From: Christensenella massiliensis
Lineage (GTDB): Bacteria; Bacillota; Clostridia; Christensenellales; Christensenellaceae
Assembly (NCBI GenBank): GCA_900155415.1
Contig: LT700187.1
Coordinates: 496,001-560,000, forward strand
Reading direction: 5' to 3'
DNA: 64,000 nt
Shown: one piece after another, positions 36,680 through 45,716 of the stretch
How positions within the stretch are numbered: the first letter of the stretch is position 1
Layout: every line of letters begins with the position of its first letter
The notes under the pieces: model-generated
What the model was told of the DNA's origin: nothing
The model's input: only the letters and a program-made list of their open reading frames with translations
The model's database searches: none
Translations under genes and position numbers: made by a program

Positions 36680-38170
36680 TTAAAAGATGTTCTCAAATGG
36701 TTTTTGTAATATATCGTGCAATTCCAAAAAATTACAATACTTTTCCGCAAGCTGTTCCGTTTGATCCTTTCTCGGAAGATATTCCTTGCTCACCTGCATA
36801 ACGAACTCTGCCGCTTCACTAAGATTTCCGAACAGACCTGCTTCTACACTTCCCAAAAGGGCTGCGCCCATAGCCTCGCATTCTTCTTCCTTCAATGTAT
36901 ATACCGGTCTATTGTAAATATCTGCGCGAATCTGGTTCCATATGTCGCTTTTAGCTCCGCCACAAATTGCATAGATACTCTCCACCTCATAACCCTGTCC
37001 GGTAAAAATATCAAGTATGCGCTTATTATCAAATACTTGTCCTTCCATCACCGCGCGCAGCATTTGCCCCGGGGTCGTTGTCAGAGTCATCCCAATAAAG
37101 CAGCCTTTTCCTTTGGAGCTTCCCATCGTTCGTTCTCCCAAAAGATAAGGAAGAAAGAAAAGTTTATCGTTCCCTGCTGTTTTCTGTTCCGCAAGCATAT
37201 TTACTTTCTTATATTCTAATGCCCCTGTTCCGCAGGCCGTCAGAATATTTCCCAGCCAGCGCAGCGCGATTCCGGATGAATCATTTTCTCCGAAAGAAAC
37301 CCATCCCGGCATAATACTGCGCAAATTCATAACACGTTGATCCAAAACCGGCTTTGCATTAAATGCACACAGAACTGATCCAGTTCCTGTAGATTCAACT
37401 GCTCTCTTTTTCTTGCTTAATCCTGATACATAGAGGGCGCATAGCATATCACCAGCGCCACACAAGACCTTTGCCTTTCTTCCGATCCCCGTTTCTGCCG
37501 CAGCTTTAGGATGAATCGTCCCGAGTACTTCTGCCGACTGCCGAATAGGTGGAAGTTTCTCCTTTTCAATTCCTAGCGCTCCTATCAATTCTTCAGACCA
37601 TTCATCTTTTGTGCTATCCATTAAAAAAGATCCTGATGCATCCGAAGGGTCTATCGAGTATTCGCCGGTCAGTAAGTATGCTAAATAGCCGCTTGGTGTT
37701 AAAAAACATTCTGTTTTATCGTAAATCTCCGGTTGGTTTTCTTTGATCCACTTTATTTTTATTCCAAACCAATTGGGTACCGGAATATTTCCGGCAATTT
37801 TGTACCACCTTTCTGCATCCGGCGCACGGCGAAGTGTATCCGCGATATTCATCGTTCGCTTATCACTATATATTTGTATATCTTTCTGCAGCAAATTTCC
37901 TTCTCGTCCGATCGGCACTACTCCATGCATATGTGCAGCGCATCCTACCGAAAAAACATCTTCTCCCGAAATGCCTGCCTTATACAGTAGTTCCTTAATG
38001 CTTTTTTTGACAATCGGCCACCATGCGGATGCATTTTGTGTTGCCCACAATGGTTGGGGGGAATCTATTTTTTGGGAAACAGATATCCCCCCCACATTCT
38101 TGAATCGTTCATCATATAACTGCACCCGTATACTTTGCGATCCTATATTGACTCCTAATAAATACTTCAT
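36680..38170 (-). CDS. FGGY-family carbohydrate kinase
   Basis: A 496 aa xylulokinase-like sugar kinase; N-terminal LLGVNIGSQSIRVQLYD (residues 4-20), SDKRT in the substrate region near 107 and the ATP site CGAGDMLCALYVSG near 241. The sugar is not evident. The ATG at 38170 follows GGAAGG; a long upstream open frame is spurious. It is the last gene of an AT-rich sugar operon with a transporter and two DeoC-like proteins. AI-2 (lsr-like) or a deoxy/branched pentose route are both possible. Confidence 0.88.
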   Translation of the reverse strand: MKYLLGVNIGSQSIRVQLYDERFKNVGGISVSQKIDSPQPLWATQNASAWWPIVKKSIKELLYKAGISGEDVFSVGCAAHMHGVVPIGREGNLLQKDIQIYSDKRTMNIADTLRRAPDAERWYKIAGNIPVPNWFGIKIKWIKENQPEIYDKTECFLTPSGYLAYLLTGEYSIDPSDASGSFLMDSTKDEWSEELIGALGIEKEKLPPIRQSAEVLGTIHPKAAAETGIGRKAKVLCGAGDMLCALYVSGLSKKKRAVESTGTGSVLCAFNAKPVLDQRVMNLRSIMPGWVSFGENDSSGIALRWLGNILTACGTGALEYKKVNMLAEQKTAGNDKLFFLPYLLGERTMGSSKGKGCFIGMTLTTTPGQMLRAVMEGQVFDNKRILDIFTGQGYEVESIYAICGGAKSDIWNQIRADIYNRPVYTLKEEECEAMGAALLGSVEAGLFGNLSEAAEFVMQVSKEYLPRKDQTEQLAEKYCNFLELHDILQKPFENIF

Positions 38171-38186
38171 TATCCTTCCTGCCTTC

Positions 38187-38831
38187 TTAGTTGATTCCCG
38201 AAAAAAGTATTCCTGTCGCTCCTGCCGCCAGTAATCTTTCTGCGGTATTCCCGCATAAATCCTTGCATACCGCAATGATTTCAAGCGCTCCTTTACAGCA
38301 TTCGGCCACTTTACGCACCGTTTCGGGGGTAGCTTCCGGAAGATCATATTTGTCAAAGCCGCTTTCCACAACAATTCCTTGCACTTGATTCTCCATAGCA
38401 AATTTATAATACTGCTCAATTTGTTCCGTTGTAAGACTGGCTGCTTCCAGCATAAGGTATAACTTTTTCCCTTGCGCTGCTTCTGAGAGCATTTTAATCT
38501 CTTTACCGCACTCTTCAACTTTTCCGCTTAAATAATACCCCATGGCCGGAACAACATAGAAAGCATCGATCCATGGAAACCGTTCTATTATCGTTTTTAT
38601 CTCATATACCTTATTTTTCGGATAGCAAGCGCCTGCCGGATAGGAGATCGCAACTCCCGTCCTTCCCGGATATACTTCCAGAGGTTCTTCTGCTGTACAA
38701 AGCGATGCCGGTGATAATATGATTTCCGGTATCCCCTTAATTTTGGCCTCATAAATCAATCGTTTGCAGTCTCCGTCTGAAACTCTATAATCCATGATAT
38801 TCGTATATATGATTTTTGTATAGTCTTTCAT
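38187..38831 (-). CDS. DeoC-like aldolase homologue, apparently lacking the Schiff-base lysine
   Basis: A 214 aa TIM-barrel protein distantly like deoxyribose-phosphate aldolase: AISYPAGACYPKNKVYEIK (61-79) matches the VGFPLGxxxxxxKVxE strand. The segment aligned by eye with the catalytic FIKTSTGF reads GIVVESGF (152-159), with Val for Lys, and the second family lysine near residue 187 also seems replaced. It overlaps its paralogue upstream by 4 nt, so the two could form a hetero-oligomer with this as a non-catalytic partner. Confidence 0.68.
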   Translation of the reverse strand: MKDYTKIIYTNIMDYRVSDGDCKRLIYEAKIKGIPEIILSPASLCTAEEPLEVYPGRTGVAISYPAGACYPKNKVYEIKTIIERFPWIDAFYVVPAMGYYLSGKVEECGKEIKMLSEAAQGKKLYLMLEAASLTTEQIEQYYKFAMENQVQGIVVESGFDKYDLPEATPETVRKVAECCKGALEIIAVCKDLCGNTAERLLAAGATGILFSGIN

Positions 38832-39580
38832 GTCAGTTTTAACCTCATATATCTCTGATATGTTTTTCTTATGTAAGCATCCAATATTTCCAGCGCCTTA
38901 ATGGAATGTACAACATGACATCCAAGTTCAAAAAAGCGCTCCGCTTCAGCGAGTGTACGAATGCCTCCTGCCGGATGAACATCGAATCTGTCCGGAAAAT
39001 TACGCTGTATCAGTGCAACCTCTTCATAAGAAACATGCAGATTAACGCCCGGATTTACTTTGATGGATTGTACTCCAGCATCATCCAACGCTTCACAGGT
39101 GTTTAAGATTGATTTTGTCCCCATCAATGATGCCGGAATCACCAATGCAAATTTATGAAATTTGTTTCCATAATCCTGCATCAAAACATCCGCTTCTTTG
39201 CGTATATCTTCGTAACGCTCAGAGAAGATGGCCTGCCAGTCTAAACATACACATACGTCCTGGACTCCCATTTCATACAGGGTATCGATATCATACTGCT
39301 TTTGCTGCAGTAGCATCCTTCCCATGGGATAAGATACCGCTACATGGATATCAATTCTATTTCCCAATATTTTTTTTACAAACGGGACATGCACCATCTC
39401 CACATCAAATGTCATTGAATCATAACCTGTTTCAAATAACTGATTCATCGTCTCTACTACTTGTTCTTGGGTACTGAGCGGTCCTTGGATCCCCCAGTGC
39501 AATTTCTTCATAAAACGCCGGGCTTCCCGCTGCACCTTTTCGATCAGAGCTGGTTCTGTCCCTTCCGGAAATTTGAACAT
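38828..39580 (-). CDS. DeoC-like aldolase
   Basis: A 250 aa TIM-barrel protein of the deoxyribose-phosphate-aldolase superfamily. The candidate Schiff-base lysine is Lys174 in SIKVNPGVN, and HPAGGIRTLAEAERFFELG (202-220) matches the terminal GGIRT phosphate loop, with His202 where DeoC has a second Lys. It overlaps the shorter paralogue downstream. It probably cleaves a phosphorylated sugar made by the FGGY kinase; the substrate is unknown. Confidence 0.75.
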   Translation of the reverse strand: MFKFPEGTEPALIEKVQREARRFMKKLHWGIQGPLSTQEQVVETMNQLFETGYDSMTFDVEMVHVPFVKKILGNRIDIHVAVSYPMGRMLLQQKQYDIDTLYEMGVQDVCVCLDWQAIFSERYEDIRKEADVLMQDYGNKFHKFALVIPASLMGTKSILNTCEALDDAGVQSIKVNPGVNLHVSYEEVALIQRNFPDRFDVHPAGGIRTLAEAERFFELGCHVVHSIKALEILDAYIRKTYQRYMRLKLT

Positions 39581-39595
39581 AAGCTTTCTCCTCTT

Positions 39596-40558
39596 CTAGT
39601 TGGCTTGTTTTTTGTTGCGGAATTGATCCAGTACAACAGCAATTGTAATCAATACCCCCGAGCTTATTTCCATAATAAACGGATCAATTCCGATTTGTAT
39701 TCCACCGTTATCTACCAGCATCATAAGCACAGTACCAAGTACCGTTCCCCAGACAGATCCCTTAGCTCCGGAAAGGCTCGCCCCTCCGATAACAGTTGCC
39801 GCGATTGCATTCATTTCATACCCTTCCCCTGCCGTTGGGACCGAGCTGTTTGATCTCGACGTGAGAAGCACGCCAGCAAGCCCGCATAATAGTCCGGCAA
39901 CTATATAAACTGCATACGTATTTGATCTTAAGTTAATACCACTGAGGCGCGCCACTTCCTGTCCGCTTCCAATCACATAAAGATTTCTTCCGAACCTCGT
40001 AAATTTTAAAATAAAAAAGCCAAGGATAATTACTGCGACCCACACCCATGTAAGGTTTGGGATTCCCAAAAACGAAGAACTGGAAAAATCCGAAAATTCT
40101 TCCGGAAGTCCGGCAATTGTTTTGGCTTCACTGATTACTTTAATCAATCCTCTTATGATCGTCATGCTGCCAAGAGTTGCAATAAACGGCGGAACTTTAA
40201 ATTCATGAATAATAAAACCATTATATAGTCCGCAAACGCCTCCAACTAAAATCGCTAGTATAGCAGCCATCGGGATGGAAAACTCAAATTGTGTCATACA
40301 TAATGCAGCAGTCAGTGAGCTCATCCCTACGACAGAACCACAGCTTAAATCTATTCCACCCGTTATAATGACAAAGGTCGCGCATATTGCAATAACACCA
40401 ATGATCGAGCACTGTTTTAGAAGATTCATCATGTTATATTCCGTTAGAAATGAATCTGAAAAAGCTGCAAATATAATAAACAGCGCAATGATAATCAATA
40501 TTAAAGAAAACTCAGTATGCTTTGTAATACGCGTCCCTCTAAGTCCTTTCTCTTTCAT
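39596..40558 (-). CDS. Ribose-type ABC transporter permease (RbsC family)
   Basis: A 320 aa membrane permease with about eight to ten hydrophobic segments and the family signature GGIDLSCGSVVGMSSL near residues 66-81. The second conserved loop NAIAATVIGGASLSGAKGS is near 250-268. It forms the importer with the ATPase and binding protein encoded upstream. The name reflects family, not ribose specificity. Confidence 0.93.
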   Translation of the reverse strand: MKEKGLRGTRITKHTEFSLILIIIALFIIFAAFSDSFLTEYNMMNLLKQCSIIGVIAICATFVIITGGIDLSCGSVVGMSSLTAALCMTQFEFSIPMAAILAILVGGVCGLYNGFIIHEFKVPPFIATLGSMTIIRGLIKVISEAKTIAGLPEEFSDFSSSSFLGIPNLTWVWVAVIILGFFILKFTRFGRNLYVIGSGQEVARLSGINLRSNTYAVYIVAGLLCGLAGVLLTSRSNSSVPTAGEGYEMNAIAATVIGGASLSGAKGSVWGTVLGTVLMMLVDNGGIQIGIDPFIMEISSGVLITIAVVLDQFRNKKQAN

Positions 40559-40569
40559 CTTTCTCCTCC

Positions 40570-42081
40570 TTAACTGGCCGCAACGGCCATAACATCTTTT
40601 TCTGTCGCCTGCTTCAGCTCTTCGTTATCCATTTCTCCAACAATCTTGCCTTCAGACATGATTATGAGTCGGTCTGACAGGCCCATTACCTCGGGAAGAT
40701 AGGAAGAAATCAATATAACGGCTTTTCCGTTCCGGGTGAGCTTTTCAATGATAGCGTAAATTTCCTGTTTTGCACCGACGTCTACTCCAACTGTTGGCTC
40801 GTCAAATATGAAAATTTCCGGGTCGCGGCACAATAGCTTACTGACGACAACTTTTTGTTGGTTGCCCCCTGATAAATTTTTTACAAGCTGCCCGACACTC
40901 GGTGTCTTGACCCCTACTCGTTTCACGAAATCGTTTGCCCTCTCCGTCTCTTTTGCAATATTGATAATTCCGGCCCGGCTGATCATGTCATATGACGACA
41001 TATTGATGTTCATTTTGACCGAGAGTTCCAAGGCCAATCCTTCAACCTGTCTGTCTTCCGGTATTAATCCAATCCGATTTTTCATTGCATCCTTTGGCGA
41101 CTTAATTACCGTTTCTTTCCCGTCAACATATATCTTTCCGCTATCCGGCAACTCGATTCCAAAAAGACATTTCATCACTTCGGATCGTCCCGCTCCGATC
41201 AACCCGAAAAAGCCCAATATTTCTCCTTCCCGCACATGAAAGGAAATGTCCTGAAACTCCTTTTTCCTAGTCAATCCTTCAATGCGAATCAGCTCTTTTC
41301 CCGGCTCGAAATGTTTGATATTGTATATATTTTCTACCGTTCTTCCAACCATCATCTCTACCAGAGAATTTTTATCAACTTCTTCGATTCGCTTTGTTCC
41401 TACAAATTTTCCGTCTTTTAATACAGTGACACTATCGCATATCTCAAATATCTCTTCTAGCCTATGGGAGATATAGATAATACTTACATTCTGTTTTTTC
41501 AGTTCACGTATATATTGATAAAGAATCTCTACTTTATCATTTTCAAGCAGCGCTGTTGGTTCATCAAAGATAACAACGCGAATATTATCATTCAAAGAGA
41601 TTTTGCTGATTGTAACCATTTCTTGCAAAGCAGCAGGAAGACTGCGAATCGGTTGCCTTGGGTCGATCTCGTCAATCTCAAATTTTTCAAGTACTTTTTC
41701 TGAGTCGGAATATACCTTCTTCCAGTCAATCACCCCTGCCTTATTCTTGGGTAATTTTCCCATGAAATAGTTTTCCGCCACGCTTAGCTCACGCGCAATG
41801 TTGACATGCTGATAATTGGCATACAGTCCCAACTCTTTTGCATCTATTGCATTTTTGGGCTGTTTCCATTCTCCTGTGCCGCTGTTTACTAAAATTTCGC
41901 CTTCGTCTGCCTTTTCTACCCCCATCACACATTTGATCAAGGTGGATTTTCCCGCTCCGTTTTCTCCCAGCAGCGCTCTGACTTCCCCTCTTTTTAATTC
42001 TATATTGATACGATCCAGTGCCTTTACCCCCGGATATATCTTCGATACATTCTGAATTTTCAGTACTATATTATTATCCAT
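40570..42081 (-). CDS. Sugar ABC transporter ATP-binding protein (RbsA type, two NBDs)
   Basis: A 503 aa tandem ATPase. The N-terminal domain has Walker A GENGAGKST near residue 38. The signature is degraded: the family's LSVGQ reads LPAALQEM, typical of RbsA/MglA first domains. The C-terminal domain has the altered P-loop GLIGAGRSE near 289 but an intact LSGGNQQK signature near 402. It works with the RbsC-type permease. RBS AGGAGAAACG. Confidence 0.94.
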   Translation of the reverse strand: MDNNIVLKIQNVSKIYPGVKALDRINIELKRGEVRALLGENGAGKSTLIKCVMGVEKADEGEILVNSGTGEWKQPKNAIDAKELGLYANYQHVNIARELSVAENYFMGKLPKNKAGVIDWKKVYSDSEKVLEKFEIDEIDPRQPIRSLPAALQEMVTISKISLNDNIRVVIFDEPTALLENDKVEILYQYIRELKKQNVSIIYISHRLEEIFEICDSVTVLKDGKFVGTKRIEEVDKNSLVEMMVGRTVENIYNIKHFEPGKELIRIEGLTRKKEFQDISFHVREGEILGFFGLIGAGRSEVMKCLFGIELPDSGKIYVDGKETVIKSPKDAMKNRIGLIPEDRQVEGLALELSVKMNINMSSYDMISRAGIINIAKETERANDFVKRVGVKTPSVGQLVKNLSGGNQQKVVVSKLLCRDPEIFIFDEPTVGVDVGAKQEIYAIIEKLTRNGKAVILISSYLPEVMGLSDRLIIMSEGKIVGEMDNEELKQATEKDVMAVAAS

Positions 42082-42109
42082 ATTCGTTTCTCCTAAAATT
42101 ATCTAATCA

Positions 42110-42136
42110 GGGCTTTCGGCTTAATGCCGAAAGCCC
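42110..42136 (-). promoter_or_regulatory. Strong intercistronic hairpin between rbsB- and rbsA-type genes
   Basis: Perfect 11-bp stem GGGCTTTCGGC / GCCGAAAGCCC with loop TTAAT (plus-strand reading). No T tract follows, so it is not a standard terminator. Such hairpins after binding-protein genes typically protect the upstream mRNA and raise binding-protein yield. Confidence 0.6.
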
Positions 42137-42145
42137 CGGAGAAAT

Positions 42146-43246
42146 TTAGCTTCGTTCATTCAGCAGCGGATTCAGCAGCGCTTTGATGGCATCTTCCTCC
42201 ATGTTTTCTTTGGTGACGATTGTGCAAGGAATATTGACCACTTTCTGCATCTCTTTTCCTTCTATCAGAACATTGTAAACATCCATTGTAGCATCATATG
42301 CTGTTTTATATGGATCTTGGACAATAATTGCATCTAAATTCCCAAGTTCAAGCGCTTCAATTTCCAAATCGTCGGAATCAATTGCAGCCGACACAATCCG
42401 CTCTGATATATTTGCATTTTTAACTGCAAGTGCAATACCATCACCCGAAATATTGTTTGCGCCGTAGAATCCTATTATTTCATCGCCGTAAGTTGATATT
42501 TGATTTTCAACATTTGCCTGTGCGTTATTTGCGTCATTTTCGTTATATAAGGTATCTAAGCATTCAATTTCCGGAGCATTTTCTGCCAAATAATTTTTGA
42601 ATGCTTCAATGCGCAGCTCAAGCGATGGGGTGACAACCGACATGTGTATACCGATCTTTCCTTTTGGCTCAATTCCTTTTTCTTCCATCTTTGCAAGCAT
42701 GGCTTCTGCAGCACTTTCTCCAAGCGCACTCTGGTCTGACCGGAAATCTGTCCCGTAGTATTCCTGATAAGCATCATCTACCGCCATACCCAGGAAATTT
42801 ACAAGTATCCCTTGATTAAAGGCTTCCTCAACTAACGGTACTGTTGCATCCGGAGTTGTCGTTGCAGTAATAATCGCATCGGGCTGCTTTGCGATAACGT
42901 TTTCAAACGCTTTTATATAAGCATCCGTTTCGGATTCCTGCGCTGGTCCTGCTGTTGAAAAATTGATCGTGATTCCGTATTCATCTTGAATATCCTGTAC
43001 GGCATTTTCTACGCCGATCAATGTATATTCTCCCCAGTATTGGGACTCAGTAGAGGGCATAAGATATACAACATCCAGCGCTTCCGCCGCAGCTTCACTG
43101 CTTTGCTCACTGCTTTCCGCTTGTTCCGGCGCAGCTGATTCCGTCCCACTTGATGATCCTCCGTCCTCTGCGGGTGCACATGCTGTAAACGTAAATGCCA
43201 ATAACAATACCGCTGCTAGGACGAATAAGAGCCTTGTTTTTTTCAT
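42146..43246 (-). CDS. Sugar ABC transporter substrate-binding lipoprotein
   Basis: A 366 aa periplasmic-binding-protein-like lipoprotein. The signal peptide (residues 1-22) ends at lipobox FTAC, Cys23 being lipidated, followed by a Ser/Glu-rich linker. The mature part is a type 1 (RbsB/LacI-like) binding fold, e.g. IIGFYGANNISGDGIALAVK near 243. It is the first gene of the transporter operon and would define the imported sugar, which is not known. Confidence 0.92.
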   Translation of the reverse strand: MKKTRLLFVLAAVLLLAFTFTACAPAEDGGSSSGTESAAPEQAESSEQSSEAAAEALDVVYLMPSTESQYWGEYTLIGVENAVQDIQDEYGITINFSTAGPAQESETDAYIKAFENVIAKQPDAIITATTTPDATVPLVEEAFNQGILVNFLGMAVDDAYQEYYGTDFRSDQSALGESAAEAMLAKMEEKGIEPKGKIGIHMSVVTPSLELRIEAFKNYLAENAPEIECLDTLYNENDANNAQANVENQISTYGDEIIGFYGANNISGDGIALAVKNANISERIVSAAIDSDDLEIEALELGNLDAIIVQDPYKTAYDATMDVYNVLIEGKEMQKVVNIPCTIVTKENMEEDAIKALLNPLLNERS

Positions 43247-43339
43247 TTCATAAAACCTCCTGATATATTTCTTCTTGACATACAGTTATGCCAAATTTTT
43301 GATCCTATTATAGATTCTATGTAGTTATGTTATTATGTT

Positions 43340-43351
43340 ACTATATATAGT
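43340..43351. promoter_or_regulatory. Palindrome in the control region of the sugar operon (possible GntR operator)
   Basis: ACTATATATAGT is a perfect 12-bp palindrome in the gap between gntR and the binding-protein gene. Nearby copies of TATGTAGT/AACATA resemble the site in front of gntR. A TATAAT (minus strand) lies about 60 nt before the ATG of the binding-protein gene. Confidence 0.4.
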
Positions 43352-43372
43352 GATAAAAAAATATCTGCATAT

Positions 43373-44113
43373 TTAGATATGCAATTCGACAGTAAAGATA
43401 TTTCGATCGCCACGGAAACGAACGATCGCATACTCAATTGGAATTCCAAATTGATTATAACTGATCGATTTTGACAGTTGAATAGGTTCTCCTATCTTCA
43501 TGTTCAAAAGTTTTGCATCTTCCTCATTGGCTGCTACCGCGCTGAGTGTGCGCACGGATTTTGTAATACGCGTCTTATCATCACGATCCAAAAATTCAAA
43601 TAGTCCGCACTTTTCCATATCAACATCTAATATTTTTTTTGCAAAAATAGAAAGATAGTTCTCTGTGTAGAGAATCGGCTCTTCATTTGCAAAGCGCAGG
43701 CGCATCATTTTCACAATCGGTGAACCTGTCTCGATTTTCAGTTCTTCCGCAACTTCCTCATCCGCCGTATCCTCATGAAGCTCAAGAATCTTTGTCCTCG
43801 GTACCATATTTTGCTGCCGAATATGCTCATGCGAGGCTCTGACGCTCCTGATATATTCCTGCCGGATCGGCGGCCTTTGAACAAACGTTCCTTTGCTCTT
43901 TACACGGGTAAGATACCCCTCCATGACCAATTCTGTAATTGCCTGCCGTATCGTCGTTCTGCTGATATCGAATATCTGCGCCAATTCCATCTCCGTAGGG
44001 ATCGAGTCACCGGGTTTTAAATTCCCCTCATTGATATATTTTAAAATGATATTTTTTAATTGAAAGTATAGTGGAATCGGAGTTCCCTTATCTATTTTTT
44101 CTTTTTCAAACAT
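43373..44113 (-). CDS. GntR/HutC-family regulator with UTRA domain
   Basis: A 246 aa regulator: N-terminal winged HTH with PTEMELAQIFDISRTTIRQA (residues 40-59) and a C-terminal UTRA ligand domain (about 90-240). It lies directly upstream of the sugar transporter operon in the same AT-rich block, so it probably controls that operon and itself, with a phosphorylated intermediate as likely effector. Confidence 0.92.
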   Translation of the reverse strand: MFEKEKIDKGTPIPLYFQLKNIILKYINEGNLKPGDSIPTEMELAQIFDISRTTIRQAITELVMEGYLTRVKSKGTFVQRPPIRQEYIRSVRASHEHIRQQNMVPRTKILELHEDTADEEVAEELKIETGSPIVKMMRLRFANEEPILYTENYLSIFAKKILDVDMEKCGLFEFLDRDDKTRITKSVRTLSAVAANEEDAKLLNMKIGEPIQLSKSISYNQFGIPIEYAIVRFRGDRNIFTVELHI

Positions 44114-44131
44114 TTTTTAGACCTTTATCGT

Positions 44132-44145
44132 TATGTAGTAACATA
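44132..44145. promoter_or_regulatory. Inverted repeat before gntR (possible autoregulatory operator)
   Basis: TATGT-AGTA-ACATA just upstream of the GntR start. Its half-sites recur in the sugar-operon control region at 43319-43351, as expected for one regulator acting on both. Confidence 0.4.
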
Positions 44146-44236
44146 GTGACTTTATTTAAAAATATCACACTGCTGCTTCTTTGTCAAGCCACCTTCTGCA
44201 ATTTTTTTAGATTACGTGCAAAATTTTCCACGGCAC

Positions 44237-44266
44237 AAAAAAAGACGGATCCCTTCCGCCTTTTTT
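44237..44266 (-). terminator. Terminator after metY
   Basis: GGCGGA / TCCGTC hairpin with a 5-nt loop, flanked by A6 and T7 (minus strand), 10 nt after the stop codon. Confidence 0.85.
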
Positions 44267-44275
44267 CCTGATGTT

Positions 44276-45550
44276 TCAGATCCGCGCGAACGCCGCTTCC
44301 ATGTCCTCTAAAATATCGTCTATGTGCTCAAGCCCAATGGAAAGCCGTACCTGATCGGGCGTCACACCCGCCGCGCGCTGCTGCTCGGGGGAAAGCTGCT
44401 GATGCGTGGAGGATGCCGGATGTACGACGAGCGATTTTGCATCCGCTACGTTGGCAAGATTGGAGAACAGCTCCAGACGGTCGATAAACTGCCTTGCCTT
44501 TTCTGCGCCGCCTTTGACGCCGAATGTAAAAATGGAACCCGCACCCTTTGGAAAATATTTCCGGGCCAGCGCGTGATACCGGTCGCCTGCGAGCGACGGA
44601 TAATGGACCCACGCTACCTTTTCATGCCCGCTCAGGTATTCCGCTGCGCGTTTTGCATTTTCAACATGCCGCTCCACGCGCAGGGAAAGCGTTTCCAGCC
44701 CCTGCAGGAACAGGAAGGAATTGAACGGAGACAGGCACGCGCCGGTGTCACGCATGAGCTGCACGCGTATTTTGGTCACAAACGCCGCCGCTCCAAGGTC
44801 CGCAAACCGTATACCGTGGTAGCTTTCGTCCGGCTGTGTGAACCACGGAAATTTTCCGCCCGCCCAGTCGAAGGTTCCTCCGTCGACGATCACGCCGCCG
44901 ATCGACGTTCCGTGCCCGCCGATGAACTTGGTTGCAGAGTGCACGACGACGTCTGCACCAAACTCAAAGGGGCGGATAAGATAGGGAGTCCCGAACGTAT
45001 TATCTACGATAAGCGGTAACTTATTTTCGTGTGCGATCTCCGCTACCCGTTCTATATCGATCACGTTGATACCCGGGTTCCCGAGGGATTCGATATAGAG
45101 CGCCTTTGTGTTTTCACGGACTGCCGCTGCAAAATTTTCGGGATCATCCGGCTGTACGAACGTCGTTTCGATGCCAAAACGCGGCAGCGTCGTATGCAGA
45201 AGATTATAGGTCCCTCCGTAAAGTGTGGCCGCAGCGACGATGTGGTCGCCCGCGCCCGCAATATTCAGAATGGAATATGTGATCGCCGCCGACCCGGACG
45301 ACGTTGCCAGAGCGGCAGAGCCTCCCTCAAGCGCCGCCATGCGCTGTTCAAAGACATCGCTCGTCGGGTTCATCAGCCGGGTATAAATATTGCCCGGTTT
45401 TCTGAGGGCAAAAAGGTCTTCCCCCTCCTGTGTGTCGTCAAACACGTACGACGTCGTCTGATAGATGGGAACTGCACGCGATTTTGTCGTAGGGTCCACA
45501 GTCTGTCCTGCGTGAAGCTGTTTTGTTTCGAACCTGAATTCCCTCGTCAT
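44276..45550 (-). CDS. metY: O-acetylhomoserine aminocarboxypropyltransferase (sulfhydrylase)
   Basis: A 424 aa PLP enzyme of the Cys/Met metabolism family. It makes homocysteine from O-acetylhomoserine and sulfide. [13 protein letters not shown] near residue 8, [11 protein letters not shown] near 53 and the PLP-lysine motif [13 protein letters not shown] near 201 are present; the QTVDPTT start and 424 aa length favour MetY over cystathionine gamma-synthase. It is divergent from two Rrf2 regulators that may sense sulfur or cysteine status. Confidence 0.93.
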   Translation of the reverse strand: MTREFRFETKQLHAGQTVDPTTKSRAVPIYQTTSYVFDDTQEGEDLFALRKPGNIYTRLMNPTSDVFEQRMAALEGGSAALATSSGSAAITYSILNIAGAGDHIVAAATLYGGTYNLLHTTLPRFGIETTFVQPDDPENFAAAVRENTKALYIESLGNPGINVIDIERVAEIAHENKLPLIVDNTFGTPYLIRPFEFGADVVVHSATKFIGGHGTSIGGVIVDGGTFDWAGGKFPWFTQPDESYHGIRFADLGAAAFVTKIRVQLMRDTGACLSPFNSFLFLQGLETLSLRVERHVENAKRAAEYLSGHEKVAWVHYPSLAGDRYHALARKYFPKGAGSIFTFGVKGGAEKARQFIDRLELFSNLANVADAKSLVVHPASSTHQQLSPEQQRAAGVTPDQVRLSIGLEHIDDILEDMEAAFARI

Positions 45551-45611
45551 CTCTGCTATCTCCTTACTTATAATTTATAATTCCTATTTGTTTAATAATC
45601 TTTATGGCGGA

Positions 45612-45640
45612 AGTATAGCATTAAAATATTAGTAAGTCAA
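45612..45640 (-). promoter_or_regulatory. Promoter of metY
   Basis: -35 TTGACT (45635-45640) and -10 TATACT (45612-45617) with a 17-nt spacer; TGC before the -10 adds an extended element. A TTATAA-T-TTATAA inverted repeat lies between it and the start codon. Confidence 0.7.
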
Positions 45641-45659
45641 TAGGAAAAATAATCTTTTA

Positions 45660-45688
45660 TTGATTTTTTGGCAAAAAAACCTTACAAT
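45660..45688 (+). promoter_or_regulatory. Promoter of the Rrf2 pair
   Basis: -35 TTGATT (45660-45665), 17-nt spacer, -10 TACAAT (45683-45688), back to back with the metY promoter (20 nt between the two -35 boxes), so one bound regulator could affect both. Confidence 0.55.
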
Positions 45689-45716
45689 AAAATTATTATA
45701 GAAAGGATTTTATTCT

